Shown: positions 9,015 through 19,049 of the stretch, piece after piece | How the letters are laid out: every line of letters begins with the position of its first letter | How positions within the stretch are numbered: the stretch's first letter is position 1 | From: Aeromonas australiensis | Lineage (GTDB): Bacteria > Pseudomonadota > Gammaproteobacteria > Enterobacterales > Aeromonadaceae | DNA length: 64,000 nucleotides | Assembly: GCF_000819725.1 (NCBI RefSeq) | Contig: NZ_CDDH01000014.1 | Span: 1-64,000 of the forward strand | Direction of reading: 5' to 3' | Notes under the pieces: generated by a model | The model's input: the letters and a program-made list of their open reading frames with translations, nothing else | Told to the model about the DNA's origin: nothing | The model's database searches: none | Made by a program: the position numbers and the translations under genes

Positions 9015-10868
9015 TCAGATGGGCAGCTTATCGATACGCCGTCCACCCCAGCCCAGATTGATAATGGCGCGGGATACCGTGATGGCAGTAAACATGGAAG
9101 CAGTCAGACCGATGCCCAGGGTCAGGGCGAAGCCCTTGATGGGGCCGGTGCCGATACCGAACAGGATCACACAGGTGATAAGCGAGGTCACGTTGGAGTC
9201 AGCGATGGTCGAAAAGGCACGATCAAAACCTTGATGGATGGCCTGTTGAACACCACGCCCATTGCGCAGCTCTTCACGTATCCGCTCGAAGATCAGCACG
9301 TTAGCATCCACCGCCATGCCCAGTGTCAGCACGATACCGGCAATGCCGGGCAGGGTCATGGTCGCGCCGGGGATCATCGACATGATGCCGACAATCAGCA
9401 CCAGGTTGAACACCAGTGCCAGGTTGGCAACCCAGCCAAAGACACGATAGTAGATCCCCATGAACAGCACGATCACCAACATGGCCCAGCCGATGGCTTC
9501 CATCCCGTTGTCGATGTTCTGCTGGCCCAGGCTCGGACCAATGGTACGCTCTTCGACGATCTGGATCGGAGCAATCAGAGCACCGGCACGCAGCAGCAGC
9601 GCCAGGTTGTGGGCTTCATTGGCATTGTCGATGCCGGTGATGCGGAACTGACTACCAAGGCGAGACTGGATGGTGGCGACGTTGATCACCTCCTCCTGCT
9701 TACGGAACTTGCGCTTGCCATCAGGCCCTGGTTGACCGACCGGCTTGTATTCGATGAACACGGTGGCCATCCCTTTACCAACGTTGTCCTTGGTAAAGTT
9801 GGACATCTTGTTGCCACCCTGGCCATCCAGCTTGATGTTGACCTGGGGGCGGCTGTACTCATCAAAACCGGACTGAGCACCCACGATGTGGTCACCAGTC
9901 AGGATCACTCGCTTTTCCAGTACGACCGGACGCCCGTTGCGGTCGGTGTAAACCTTGGAGCTGGGAGGAACACGGCCATCTGCAGCAGCCTGGATATCGG
10001 CGGCCTCATCCACCATGTGGAACTCCAGGGTCGCTGTGGCCCCCAGGATCTCCTTGGCGCGGGCAGTGTCCTGGATACCGGGCAACTGGACTACGATGCG
10101 CTCGGCACCCTGTTGCTGTACCAGTGGCTCGGCCACACCCAGCTCATTGACGCGATTACGGATGATGGTGATGTTCTGCTCGAGGGCATACTTTCTCACT
10201 TCCTTGATCTTGGCATCACTGAGCGCAGCCTTGAGGATAAACTCATCCCCTTTCTGTTCGCTGGTGAAGGTCAGATCCGGGTTGAGGCGGCGCAGATGAG
10301 AGAGGGCTCGTTCCTGATCCCCTTCGTCACGAAACACCACCTGTACCTGATCTCCTGCCCGACGCACCCCGGAATAGCGGATTTTCTGGGTACGCAGTTC
10401 AGAACGGAAATCCTGCACCATCTGCTCTTGCTGCTTGGTCAAGGCTTCGGCCATGTCCACTTCCATCAGGAAGTGCACACCACCGCGCAGATCGAGACCC
10501 AGCTTGAGGGGCGCCGCACCGATGGCTTCGAGCCAGGCGGGAGTAGAAGGTGCCAGGTTGAGTGCGGTAATGAAGTTATCGCCCAGCTTGCTGGCAACGA
10601 GATCACGCGCCTTGAGCTGGTCTTCGGTGTTCATGAAACGGACCAGGATAAAACCGTGCTCGAATGCAGCATGTTTAACCGGGATCTTGGCCGTTTCAAG
10701 GGTCTCTTTCACCAGATCAAGGGTATCTAGCTTGACTTCGGCACCACGGCTGGCAGAAACCTGCAGAGCCGGGTCTTCACCGTAAAGATTGGGGGCTGCA
10801 TATAGAAAACCGATGGCGATCACGAAGATCACCATCAGGTATTTCCACAGCGGATAGCGATTTAACAC
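9015..10868 (-). CDS. secD: SecD, protein translocase subunit
   Basis: RND-like export motor subunit with a large periplasmic domain. 617 aa, almost the E. coli length (615). N-terminal membrane anchor [15 protein letters not shown], then the P1 region with [18 protein letters not shown], and a C-terminal five-helix domain containing [19 protein letters not shown]. The start is a GTG at 10868 behind AAGGAG. It is 18 bp downstream of yajC. Identity is certain from the two SecD signatures. Confidence 0.96.
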   Translation of the reverse strand: MLNRYPLWKYLMVIFVIAIGFLYAAPNLYGEDPALQVSASRGAEVKLDTLDLVKETLETAKIPVKHAAFEHGFILVRFMNTEDQLKARDLVASKLGDNFITALNLAPSTPAWLEAIGAAPLKLGLDLRGGVHFLMEVDMAEALTKQQEQMVQDFRSELRTQKIRYSGVRRAGDQVQVVFRDEGDQERALSHLRRLNPDLTFTSEQKGDEFILKAALSDAKIKEVRKYALEQNITIIRNRVNELGVAEPLVQQQGAERIVVQLPGIQDTARAKEILGATATLEFHMVDEAADIQAAADGRVPPSSKVYTDRNGRPVVLEKRVILTGDHIVGAQSGFDEYSRPQVNIKLDGQGGNKMSNFTKDNVGKGMATVFIEYKPVGQPGPDGKRKFRKQEEVINVATIQSRLGSQFRITGIDNANEAHNLALLLRAGALIAPIQIVEERTIGPSLGQQNIDNGMEAIGWAMLVIVLFMGIYYRVFGWVANLALVFNLVLIVGIMSMIPGATMTLPGIAGIVLTLGMAVDANVLIFERIREELRNGRGVQQAIHQGFDRAFSTIADSNVTSLITCVILFGIGTGPIKGFALTLGIGLTASMFTAITVSRAIINLGWGGRRIDKLPI

Positions 10869-10886
10869 GCTGTGCTCCTTGGGAGA

Positions 10887-11222
10887 TTAAAGGGACTGGA
10901 TAGAACCCTTGGGCAGAACGGCAGAAACGAAGTCTTTTTTGATGGTGACTTGAGTCTGGTCGTTCAGGGCGATCACCAGATAATCGCTGTCTGCAGCCAC
11001 TTTGGCGATCTTGCCAACCAGGCCACCGGAAGTGAGCACTTCATCGCCCTTGGACAAGGAGCTCATCAGATTACGATGGTCCTTGGCACGCTTGGCCTGG
11101 GGACGATAGATCATGAAGTAGAAGATCAGGCCAAATACGGCCAGCATGATGATCATTTCCATGCCACCACCCTGTGCACCCGGTGCTGCGCCTTCTGCAT
11201 ATGCCTTGGAGATAATGCTCAT
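10887..11222 (-). CDS. yajC: YajC, Sec translocon accessory protein
   Basis: Small single-span inner-membrane partner of SecDF and YidC. 111 aa with one membrane segment (MEMIIMLAVFGLIFYFMIY) followed by the family motif RPQAKRAKDHRNLMSSLSKG and DEVLTSGGLVGKIAKV. ATG at 11222. Located between tgt and secD as in E. coli, 51 bp downstream of tgt, so probably one transcript with secDF. Confidence 0.95.
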   Translation of the reverse strand: MSIISKAYAEGAAPGAQGGGMEMIIMLAVFGLIFYFMIYRPQAKRAKDHRNLMSSLSKGDEVLTSGGLVGKIAKVAADSDYLVIALNDQTQVTIKKDFVSAVLPKGSIQSL

Positions 11223-11273
11223 TTAACAACCTCTTATTGATGTAGATTTGAAAAACAAAATTATATGTTGTTG

Positions 11274-12458
<1,185 letters not shown>

Positions 12459-12484
12459 TCACGGCCCGGTAAATAAGCTGAAAC

Positions 12485-13537
12485 TTATGTTTCAACCTGG
12501 CGACGGGTGACGAACATAGCATCCCCGTAGCTGAAGAAACGGTACTGCCCGGCCACGGCTGCCTGATAGGCTGCCATCACGTGGTCATAACCGGCGAAGG
12601 CACTGACCAGCATGATCAGGGTCGACTCCGGTAGATGGAAGTTAGTGATCATGGCATCGACAATCTGGAACTGGTAGCCAGGGAAGATGAAGATATCGGT
12701 ATCACTAAAAAAGGGTGCCAGCGGTTTGCCCTGCGCCAGGGTCACCTTGGCCGCACTCTCGAGGGAACGGACCGAGGTGGTGCCCACCGCAATCACCCGA
12801 CCACCACGGGCGCGGGTCGCCGCAATAGCATCTACCACCTCTTGTGGCACTTCCGCATACTCGGAATGCATGTGGTGATCTTCGATATTGTCCACCCGTA
12901 CCGGCTGGAAGGTCCCCGCCCCGACATGCAGGGTGACGAACGCTGTTTCAACCCCTTTGGCGCGAATTTTCTCAAGCAGCGGTTCATCAAAGTGCAGGCC
13001 GGCAGTCGGCGCAGCGACAGCCCCCGGCTTCTGGTTGTAGACAGTCTGATAGCGCTCCTTGTCGGCATCCTCGTCGGGCCGATCGATATAAGGAGGCAGC
13101 GGCATGTGACCGATGGCCTCCAGAATCTCCAGCACCGGGCGCGGGTCAAGGAAGTGGATCTCGAACAGGGCATCGTGACGGGCACGCATCTCGGCCTCCA
13201 CGCCACCATCCATGATCATCCTGGTTCCGGGCTTGGGCGCCTTGGAGGCTCGGACATGGGCCAGTACGCTGTGCTCGTCCAGCATGCGCTCGACCAGAAC
13301 CTCCAGCTTGCCGCCGCTGGCCTTCTGGCCAAACATGCGGGCCGGAATCACACGGGTGTTGTTGAATACCAGCAGGTCACCCGGATTGAGCTGGTCCAGC
13401 ACATCCACAAATTGACCGTGGCGCAGGGCGCCAGTTTGACCATCGAGCTGCAACAGGCGGCTGGCGGTACGCTCTGCCATCGGATAGCGGGCAATCAGCT
13501 CGTCTGGCAGATCAAAATGAAAATCGGATACTTGCAT
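12485..13537 (-). CDS. queA: QueA, S-adenosylmethionine:tRNA ribosyltransferase-isomerase
   Basis: Transfers and isomerises the ribosyl group of SAM onto preQ1-tRNA to give epoxyqueuosine. 350 aa, start [19 protein letters not shown] at 13537 behind AGGTGA. Family blocks include [29 protein letters not shown] and [15 protein letters not shown]. It heads the queA-tgt-yajC-secD-secF cluster. No preQ1 riboswitch-like element was recognised in the 212 bp upstream. Confidence 0.96.
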   Translation of the reverse strand: MQVSDFHFDLPDELIARYPMAERTASRLLQLDGQTGALRHGQFVDVLDQLNPGDLLVFNNTRVIPARMFGQKASGGKLEVLVERMLDEHSVLAHVRASKAPKPGTRMIMDGGVEAEMRARHDALFEIHFLDPRPVLEILEAIGHMPLPPYIDRPDEDADKERYQTVYNQKPGAVAAPTAGLHFDEPLLEKIRAKGVETAFVTLHVGAGTFQPVRVDNIEDHHMHSEYAEVPQEVVDAIAATRARGGRVIAVGTTSVRSLESAAKVTLAQGKPLAPFFSDTDIFIFPGYQFQIVDAMITNFHLPESTLIMLVSAFAGYDHVMAAYQAAVAGQYRFFSYGDAMFVTRRQVET

Positions 13538-13749
13538 CTTTCACCTCGGAGGGAATCGGCGGCTAGTCTAGTTATCCCCATCTTCCAAGGCAACCCAAAA
13601 GACCAAAAACCCAAGAGAGACAAGGGGTAGCGAGCAATATTGAGACACACCTCCGGTTAATTATTCTTTAATGATTTGTATTGACCCTGATCATGTTTTG
13701 CCCGTTGGGGCTGGGCTAGGGTGAAAGCAGATACATAAGGAGGCCCACC

Positions 13750-14196
13750 ATGATGACCCTATCTGAAATCATGACCGAACATCCCTTCACTCTGGGTCCG
13801 TCAAACAGTGTCAAACAGGCGATGGATCTGATGCAGCAAGAGCGGATCCGCCACATTCCCATTGTTGACGAGCAGCACCAGCTGCTGGGGCTGGTGACCC
13901 TCACCGATATCCTGGCTACCCGGGAATCCAAGCTGCTGCTCATCAGCCCGGAGCGGGAAGCCGAATTTACCGACAGCGTGCAACTCGACGAGATCATGAC
14001 ACGGCAAGTGGCGAGCGTAGACCCTCACGCCGGCATCAAGGAGGCAGCACTCTACCTGCAGCGCCACAGATATGGCTGCCTGCCGGTACTCAAAGGACGC
14101 AAGTTGATCGGCATTGTCACCGAATCGGACTTCATTGCCGTGGCCATCAACCTGCTGGAATTGATGGAGGAGCAGGAACCACCTACCGATTTTTGA
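13750..14196 (+). CDS. Two-CBS-domain protein
   Basis: Stand-alone tandem CBS domain protein, 148 aa, expected to form an adenine-nucleotide-binding module. CBS1 spans about residues 5-60 (SEIMTEHPFTLGPSNSVKQA, RHIPIVDE, GLVTLTDILA). CBS2 spans residues 75-135 (LDEIMTRQVASVDP, GCLPVLKGRKLIGIVTESDF). Start ATG at 13750 follows a perfect AGGAGG; ATG at 13753 is also possible. Monocistronic, between queA (divergent) and a long non-coding region. The partner it regulates is unknown. Confidence 0.85.
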   Translation: MMTLSEIMTEHPFTLGPSNSVKQAMDLMQQERIRHIPIVDEQHQLLGLVTLTDILATRESKLLLISPEREAEFTDSVQLDEIMTRQVASVDPHAGIKEAALYLQRHRYGCLPVLKGRKLIGIVTESDFIAVAINLLELMEEQEPPTDF

Positions 14197-14299
14197 CGGG
14201 TTAAACTGTAATTAAATTACAATAAAAGCGTTTTCAGCCGTTAAAACAGGCTTAAATCATGAAACACTTTCATTTTGATTGAAAAATTACAACAAACAC

Positions 14300-14328
14300 T
14301 TGCCTTGTGATCTGCGTCACACTATTAT
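14300..14328 (+). promoter_or_regulatory. Candidate sigma-70 promoter with CRP-like site in its spacer
   Basis: TTGCCT at 14300-14305 and TATTAT at 14323-14328 are spaced by 17 bp. The spacer contains TGTGA-TCTGCG-TCACA (14306-14321), a perfect match to the two CRP half-sites. CRP bound here, centred near -21, would be expected to repress rather than activate; a different start site would change that reading. Confidence 0.6.
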
Positions 14329-14334
14329 CCCTCC

Positions 14335-14507
14335 CATGCAATAGTTGCCGAGGGGGAGATGAGGGATTGTGCACCCATTATCTGCCTCTCATATGTCTGC
14401 AAGTTTGCACACCCCGTAGTTAGTCTTTGCTGTAAAGCATTTGTTTATATAGCCATTCCTTGTTTGATGACCCGGCCCTGTCGTTGCGATAGCGCCGGGA
14501 TTTTTTT
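14335..14507 (+). ncRNA. Candidate small regulatory RNA
   Basis: Predicted transcript of roughly 170 nt from about 14335 to a strong intrinsic terminator. It contains a GA-rich stretch (GAGGGGGAGATGAGGGA near 14350-14366). No short frame with a good ribosome site fits inside it. It does not resemble Spot 42, CyaR, FnrS or RyhB as I recall them. Orientation and ends are inferred only from promoter and terminator motifs. Confidence 0.45.
14471..14507 (+). terminator. Strong intrinsic terminator of the candidate sRNA
   Basis: Stem CCCGGC-c-CTGTCG, loop TTG, CGATAG-c-GCCGGG (one C-C mismatch, one G-U pair), followed by ATTTTTTT. It is far from both flanking genes, so it must end some transcript that begins inside the intergenic region or reads through from the CBS gene. 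Confidence 0.8.
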
Positions 14508-14894
14508 ATCTGCGCTTTTTGGCTTCCCCCTTGCCAACAGATCCCCATCACTGCGACCAGTTCCCTCAAGCTCCTGCGCCACACTCCCCTGCACCACACT
14601 TTGCTCCACCGTGTCTCTTAATCGCGGCTTTGCACACCTCTTCTGATGCCTTGAAAAGGGGATGTAGCGCACAGATATTGAACCACGACAAGGAGTTATC
14701 TCTGTATGCCAGAGATATTCATGTAATGTACAGCCATAGTGACTTATCTAATAAGTAGATTTAAGCGATTCAAAATTGCGGCTTTTATCGATTAGCGGAA
14801 GCCCCTATGATGAATCCATCGACAGTTAAGCGCCTCGTCTGGCAAGACTCTTCAACACCAGACCGGCATATGTACATCACCAAGGAGCAATTAC

Positions 14895-15461
14895 ATGTCT
14901 ACCTACATCAACACTGAAATCAAGCCGTTCAATGCTACCGCCTACCACAATGGTAAATTCGTTCAGGTGTCTGACGCTGACCTCAAAGGCAAGTGGTCCG
15001 TGGTCTTCTTCTACCCTGCTGACTTCACCTTCGTCTGCCCGACCGAGCTGGGCGACCTGGCTGACAACTACGCCGAATTCCAGAAGCTGGGCGTCGAGAT
15101 CTACGCTGTCTCCACCGACACCCACTTCACTCACAAAGCCTGGCACGACACCTCTGACACCATTCAGAAGATCCAGTACCCGATGATCGGCGACCCGACC
15201 GGTACCATCACCCGCAACTTCGGCGTGATGATCGAAGAAGCCGGTCTGGCTGACCGCGGTACCTTCGTGATTGACCCGCAGGGCATCATCCAGATCGTCG
15301 AGATCAACGCTGGCGGCATCGGCCGTGACGCACTGGAACTGCTGCGCAAAGTCAAAGCGGCCCAGTACGTTGCCGCTCACCCGGGTGAAGTGTGCCCGGC
15401 CAAGTGGAAAGAAGGCGACGCCACTCTGGCCCCGTCCCTGGATCTGGTAGGCAAGATCTAA
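14895..15461 (+). CDS. ahpC: AhpC, alkyl hydroperoxide reductase peroxiredoxin subunit
   Basis: Typical 2-Cys peroxiredoxin that reduces H2O2 and organic peroxides and is re-reduced by AhpF. 188 aa, one more than E. coli. The peroxidatic cysteine is in [17 protein letters not shown] and the resolving cysteine in [27 protein letters not shown] is also typical. ATG behind AAGGAG. Clean codon use suggests high expression. ahpF follows after a 183-bp gap filled with repeats and a hairpin. OxyR control is expected from the family but not proven here. Confidence 0.97.
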   Translation: MSTYINTEIKPFNATAYHNGKFVQVSDADLKGKWSVVFFYPADFTFVCPTELGDLADNYAEFQKLGVEIYAVSTDTHFTHKAWHDTSDTIQKIQYPMIGDPTGTITRNFGVMIEEAGLADRGTFVIDPQGIIQIVEINAGGIGRDALELLRKVKAAQYVAAHPGEVCPAKWKEGDATLAPSLDLVGKI

Positions 15462-15476
15462 GCCTCCTGCTTCCAA

Positions 15477-15506
15477 GACCGGCCCGCTTCAGGGCCGGTC
15501 TGCTTT
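15477..15506 (+). terminator. Hairpin after ahpC (attenuating terminator)
   Basis: Perfect 9-bp stem GACCGGCCC-gcttca-GGGCCGGTC followed by TGCTTT. The T tract is weak, so it probably stops only part of transcription, giving more ahpC than ahpF RNA. Its 3' arm and tail recur in the adjacent tandem repeat. Confidence 0.6.
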
Positions 15507-15572
15507 CCGGCCCGGTTAAAGGCACCGGTCTGCTTTCCGGCCCGGTTAAAGGCGCCGGTCTGCTTTCCGGCC
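15495..15572 (+). repeat. 30-bp tandem repeat (2.6 copies) between ahpC and ahpF
   Basis: Units start at 15495, 15525 and 15555; the first two are complete and differ at one base, the third is 18 bp. Each begins CCGGTCTGCTTTCCGGCC and continues CGGTTAAAGGC. The start repeats the 3' arm and tail of the ahpC terminator, suggesting slippage duplication. AAAGCAGACCG at 15589-15599 is the inverse complement of the unit core, so alternative hairpins are possible. Confidence 0.85.
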
Positions 15573-15644
15573 TTGCCAAATAGACCTGAAAGCAGACCGA
15601 CTCACATTTAATGCCAACTCGCCATTACAAGAAGGAATTCGACC

Positions 15645-17231
15645 ATGTTGGATACCAACCTTAAACAACAGCTGAACACCTATCTGCAGTACATCGTCAA
15701 TCCCATCGAGATCAGCGTGTCCGGCAACGACAGCGACAAATCTGCAGAGCTGCTGGCGCTGGCCAGCGAGATCGCCGAGATGTCCCCCAAGATCACCCAG
15801 ACCTCTGGCACAGCCGCTCGCAAGCCTTCCATGAGTGTCGCGCAGCAGGGCCAAGCTCCGCGCGTTCACTTTGCCGGCATCCCCATGGGTCATGAATTTA
15901 CCTCTCTGGTACTTGCCCTGCTGCAAAGCGGCGGTCACCCCTCCAAGGCCAATCCGGCGGTGCAGGAGCAGATCCGCAATCTCAAGGGTGAGTTCCATTT
16001 CGAGACCTATATCTCCCTCTCCTGCCACAACTGCCCGGACGTAGTACAGGCCCTCAACCTGATGGCCACCCTGAACCCCGGCATCACCCACACCATGATC
16101 GATGGCGCCCTGTTCCAGGAAGAGGTTGCCGAGCGTCAAATCATGGCGGTACCGAATGTCTACCTGAACGGTCAACCGTTCAGCCAGGGCCGCATCTCGC
16201 TGGAAGAGATCGTCGCCAAACTCGACACTGGCGCCGCCGAGCGCAAGGCCGCCGAGCTGAATGAGAAAGATCCCTACGATGTGCTGGTGGTGGGCGGTGG
16301 CCCGGCTGGCGCCGCAGCGGCCATCTATGCTGCGCGTAAAGGCATTCGCACCGCCATCGTTGCCGAGCGCTTCGGTGGTCAGGTGATGGACACCGTCGGC
16401 ATCGAGAACTTTATCTCCGTCCCCTATACCGAAGGCCCCAAGCTGGCTGCCAGCCTGGAGCAGCACGTCAAACAATATGGCGTGGAAGTGATCACCGAGC
16501 AGCGCGCCGCCGCCATCAGCAAAGATGGGTATGTGAACGTGGATCTCGCCTCCGGTGCCACCTTGAAGAGCCGCGCCGTGATCCTGGCGACCGGTGCCCG
16601 CTGGCGTGATCTGAATGTGCCGGGTGAGCTCGAGTACCGCACCAAGGGGGTGGCCTACTGCCCGCACTGCGATGGCCCCTTCTTCAAGGGCAAGCGGGTT
16701 GCGGTGATCGGTGGTGGTAACTCCGGCATCGAGGCGGCCATCGACTTGGCTGGCATCGTCGAGCATGTGACTGTGGTGGAGTTCGCCGACACCCTGCGTG
16801 CCGATGAAGTGCTGCAGAAGAAGGCTCGCTCCATGGGCAATATCGACATCATCATGAGCGCCCGCACCACCGAAGTGATCGGTGATGGCAGCAAGGTGGT
16901 GGGCATGGATTACGAAGATCGCACCACAGGTGAGATCAAACACTTAGGCGTGGCGGGTATCTTCGTCCAGATCGGGCTGGTACCGAACACCGAGTTCCTC
17001 AAAGGGAGCGAGATTGCCCTGACCCGCTTTGGCGAGATCGAGATCGATACCAAGGGGGCGACCTCCCTGCCCGGCGTCTACGCCGCAGGGGATGCCACCA
17101 CGGTACCGTTCAAGCAGATCATCATCTCCATGGGTGCTGGCGCCACCGCCGCACTGGGTGCGTTTGATTACCTCATCCGCAACCCGGCTCCGGCAGCGGA
17201 AGTGGCGAAAGTTGACACCGCCACGGCCTGA
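15645..17231 (+). CDS. ahpF: AhpF, alkyl hydroperoxide reductase flavoprotein subunit
   Basis: NADH:peroxiredoxin oxidoreductase that recycles AhpC. 528 aa. The N-terminal tandem thioredoxin-fold domain (residues 1-200) carries the redox pair in [10 protein letters not shown]. The FAD/NAD part begins at [20 protein letters not shown] and has the second redox pair in YCPHCDGPF and the NADH-binding [33 protein letters not shown] closes the FAD site. ATG behind GAAGGA. It ends at a strong terminator. Confidence 0.97.
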   Translation: MLDTNLKQQLNTYLQYIVNPIEISVSGNDSDKSAELLALASEIAEMSPKITQTSGTAARKPSMSVAQQGQAPRVHFAGIPMGHEFTSLVLALLQSGGHPSKANPAVQEQIRNLKGEFHFETYISLSCHNCPDVVQALNLMATLNPGITHTMIDGALFQEEVAERQIMAVPNVYLNGQPFSQGRISLEEIVAKLDTGAAERKAAELNEKDPYDVLVVGGGPAGAAAAIYAARKGIRTAIVAERFGGQVMDTVGIENFISVPYTEGPKLAASLEQHVKQYGVEVITEQRAAAISKDGYVNVDLASGATLKSRAVILATGARWRDLNVPGELEYRTKGVAYCPHCDGPFFKGKRVAVIGGGNSGIEAAIDLAGIVEHVTVVEFADTLRADEVLQKKARSMGNIDIIMSARTTEVIGDGSKVVGMDYEDRTTGEIKHLGVAGIFVQIGLVPNTEFLKGSEIALTRFGEIEIDTKGATSLPGVYAAGDATTVPFKQIIISMGAGATAALGAFDYLIRNPAPAAEVAKVDTATA

Positions 17232-17247
17232 TCATTCTCTGCATCGC

Positions 17248-17276
17248 AAAGCCGACTCCATGAGTCGGCTTTTTTT
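17248..17276 (+). terminator. ahpF terminator
   Basis: Stem AGCCGACTC-cat-GAGTCGGCT followed by seven T residues, 17 bp after the ahpF stop codon. Confidence 0.85.
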
Positions 17277-17278
17277 CA

Positions 17279-17741
17279 TCCCTTCAGACTCATGCTGTTG
17301 AGCAACAGCCACAATAAAACACGCCGTAACTCTGCTGCGTAGCTGCATGTTCCAGCAAAGCCAGTTTGGCGATAACTACCGAGCAGCAGGGCCGTCACCT
17401 CGCAGTCACCGACCATGCCCCAGGTGCACGCCCAGTGCCTCAAAATCGAGGTAGGGCAACAAGGCGTTTGAGTTGCTGCCGCCAATCACCGACATGATGC
17501 AGCGCACTTCGGGGTCGCGCATACGGCCGTTGAGCTCCTCGGCCCGTGCAGCGATGGCACCGGAGCGCCAGTGATCCTGCTGGCCGGTGAGGCTGCCCGC
17601 CTTGAGTTTAAAACCCTGCCCCTCAAGAAACGCCCTGGCACGGGCAAAACGCTGCGGGGCCCAGGCGGTCGCCGCGCTGGAGGGGGAGAAAAAAGCGATG
17701 GTATCGCCACGTCGGAGCAGCGGGGGAACCAGTAACGTCAT
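17279..17741 (-). pseudogene. Decayed S66-family (LD-carboxypeptidase / MccF-like) peptidase
   Basis: The N-terminal third of an S66 serine peptidase is recognisable: VPPLLRRGDTIAFFSPSSAA, then the region before the nucleophile loop, IMSVIGGSNSNALLPYLDFE. The frame stops at 17406. Homology continues in another frame as GDCEVTALLLGSYRQTGF, corresponding to the family's GYSD-TALL block, and then runs into a stop near 17279. Functional members have about 300-340 residues, so roughly the last 200 are missing along with the catalytic Glu and His. A frameshift plus a 3' deletion explains this. An intact family member would trim peptidoglycan tetrapeptides or cleave microcin C-like compounds. Confidence 0.75.
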
Positions 17742-18006
17742 AAATTGCTCATCCTTGCCAATATCCAGCCATCACAGCGTCGTTGAGACTCCTACAAATC
17801 CTCCACTAGTACAACAGTTTTATCGTTAATGTTTAGAAATACAAAACACCTCATTCATTATTAACAGATATTCTAAACGCCATCCCCTTCCTAGAATGAC
17901 CTCATTGCGATGACCAATCCCGGTTGGTTGTCAGAATGGTCGGCCTGACAGCCCGAACGTTCTCTTTCCCACTTTTTCTCTCTGACTTATCAATGAGGTA
18001 CCTGTC

Positions 18007-18849
18007 ATGAACAAAAACGCATCCCCCAGCGCATTGGTTGTAGAAGGCGGTGCCATGCGCGGCATATTTGCCAGCGGCGTGCTGGATGCGTTTATCGAGC
18101 ATGACTATCGCCCCTTTGACTTCGCCATCGGTGTCTCGGCGGGAGCCACCAACTTGCTGGCTTATCTCGCCAGCCAACATGGCCGCAGCCACGAGATCCT
18201 GACCAAACTGGCATGCAGCCAGCAGTTTATGGATCCCCTGCGTTTTGCCAAAGGAGGCAATCTGGTGGATATCCTCTGGCTGTGGCACACCAGCTGCCGC
18301 AAGTATCCCCTCGACATTCACGCCTACCGGGAGACCGGCATCCCCTTCTATGCGGTGGTGACCAATACCCTGACCGGCAAGGCGGAGTACATCCGGGTCA
18401 AGCCGGAGAACATGAACGAGGTGCTGCCCGCCAGCTGCGCCATTCCCCTCGCCTCCCACGCATACCCGGAGGTGCACGGGGTGCCGATGACAGATGGCGG
18501 GGTGGCCGACTCCATCCCGGTGATCGAGGCCTACCGCCGCGGTGCCCGTCACCTGACGGTGATCCTCTCCGAGCCCCTTGGCTATCGGCTCAAGCCGATG
18601 CCCTTCCCCTGGATGATCCGCACCCTGCTCAAGACCCGCCCCGCGCTAGCACAGGCGCTGGAGCAGCGGGATCGCAGCTATAACGAGGCGCTCGATTTTA
18701 TCGCCAATCCGCCGGATGACTGCCAGATCGAGGTGATTGCCCCGGCCGATTACTTCCCCGTCTCCCGTTTCACCCGCGATATCAACAAGCTGGAGATGGG
18801 ATACGTGATGGGCAAGTGCGCAGGCTATCAGGCCGCCCTGCTCAATTGA
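18007..18849 (+). CDS. Patatin-like phospholipase (YjjU-like)
   Basis: Patatin-family lipid acyl hydrolase, 280 aa. It has the oxyanion glycine region VVEGGAMRGIFASGVLD, the nucleophile elbow GVSAGA (Ser in G-x-S-x-G) and the catalytic Asp in MTDGGVADSIPV. There is no signal peptide, so it is probably cytoplasmic. ATG behind GAGG. It stands alone between the S66 pseudogene and asrA. Substrate is unknown; the YjjU/RssA branch of patatins is the closest I recall. Confidence 0.88.
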   Translation: MNKNASPSALVVEGGAMRGIFASGVLDAFIEHDYRPFDFAIGVSAGATNLLAYLASQHGRSHEILTKLACSQQFMDPLRFAKGGNLVDILWLWHTSCRKYPLDIHAYRETGIPFYAVVTNTLTGKAEYIRVKPENMNEVLPASCAIPLASHAYPEVHGVPMTDGGVADSIPVIEAYRRGARHLTVILSEPLGYRLKPMPFPWMIRTLLKTRPALAQALEQRDRSYNEALDFIANPPDDCQIEVIAPADYFPVSRFTRDINKLEMGYVMGKCAGYQAALLN

Positions 18850-19049
18850 TAAGGGTTTTACAGGCATGACCCGACCTGCCGCGACGCTCGCGCCGCCAAC
18901 ACAATAACAATCGGGTCAGTTGAACAAGATGAGTCATAAAAACAGACCGTGGCGAGGCAAGCGCGGCCAGAATCGGTGCCAGACACTCTGAGCGGCTTGC
19001 GCCTCATCCCTATGCCAGGGCATCTCACCCTCATACAAGGTGTTTATTT

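Larger units (their letters stand above)
14197..14894. other. 698-bp intergenic region with regulatory signals and a candidate sRNA
   Basis: No convincing gene. It holds two palindromes (14207-14221 and 14259-14273), a promoter with a CRP-like palindrome in its spacer (14300-14328), and a transcript-like segment ending in a strong terminator (14471-14507). From about 14508 to 14894 is the likely ahpC control region, including a 13-bp odd palindrome CTTATCTAATAAG at 14743-14755 and a TATGAT at 14806-14811 that could be the ahpC -10. I could not align a clear four-part OxyR site. Confidence 0.6.

Noticed and set aside
9231-10730. 499-aa plus-strand frame over secD
   Set aside because: Antisense shadow of secD; His/Gln/Asp-rich composition typical of reverse-strand reading.
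14359-14646. Possible 95-aa protein in the intergenic region before ahpC
   Set aside because: It runs straight through the strong terminator at 14471-14507, lacks a ribosome site, and is rich in Cys, Pro and Ser without a recognisable pattern.
14740-14811. OxyR site for ahpC
   Set aside because: There are short palindromes and a TATGAT -10, but I could not align the four spaced ATAG/CTAT elements convincingly.
15546-16943. 465-aa minus-strand frame over ahpF
   Set aside because: Antisense shadow of ahpF with no ribosome site or known motif.
18920-18933. FNR-like sequence TTGAACAAGATGAG upstream of asrA
   Set aside because: Only 7 of 10 consensus half-site positions match TTGAT-N4-ATCAA, which is too weak to call although anaerobic control is plausible.
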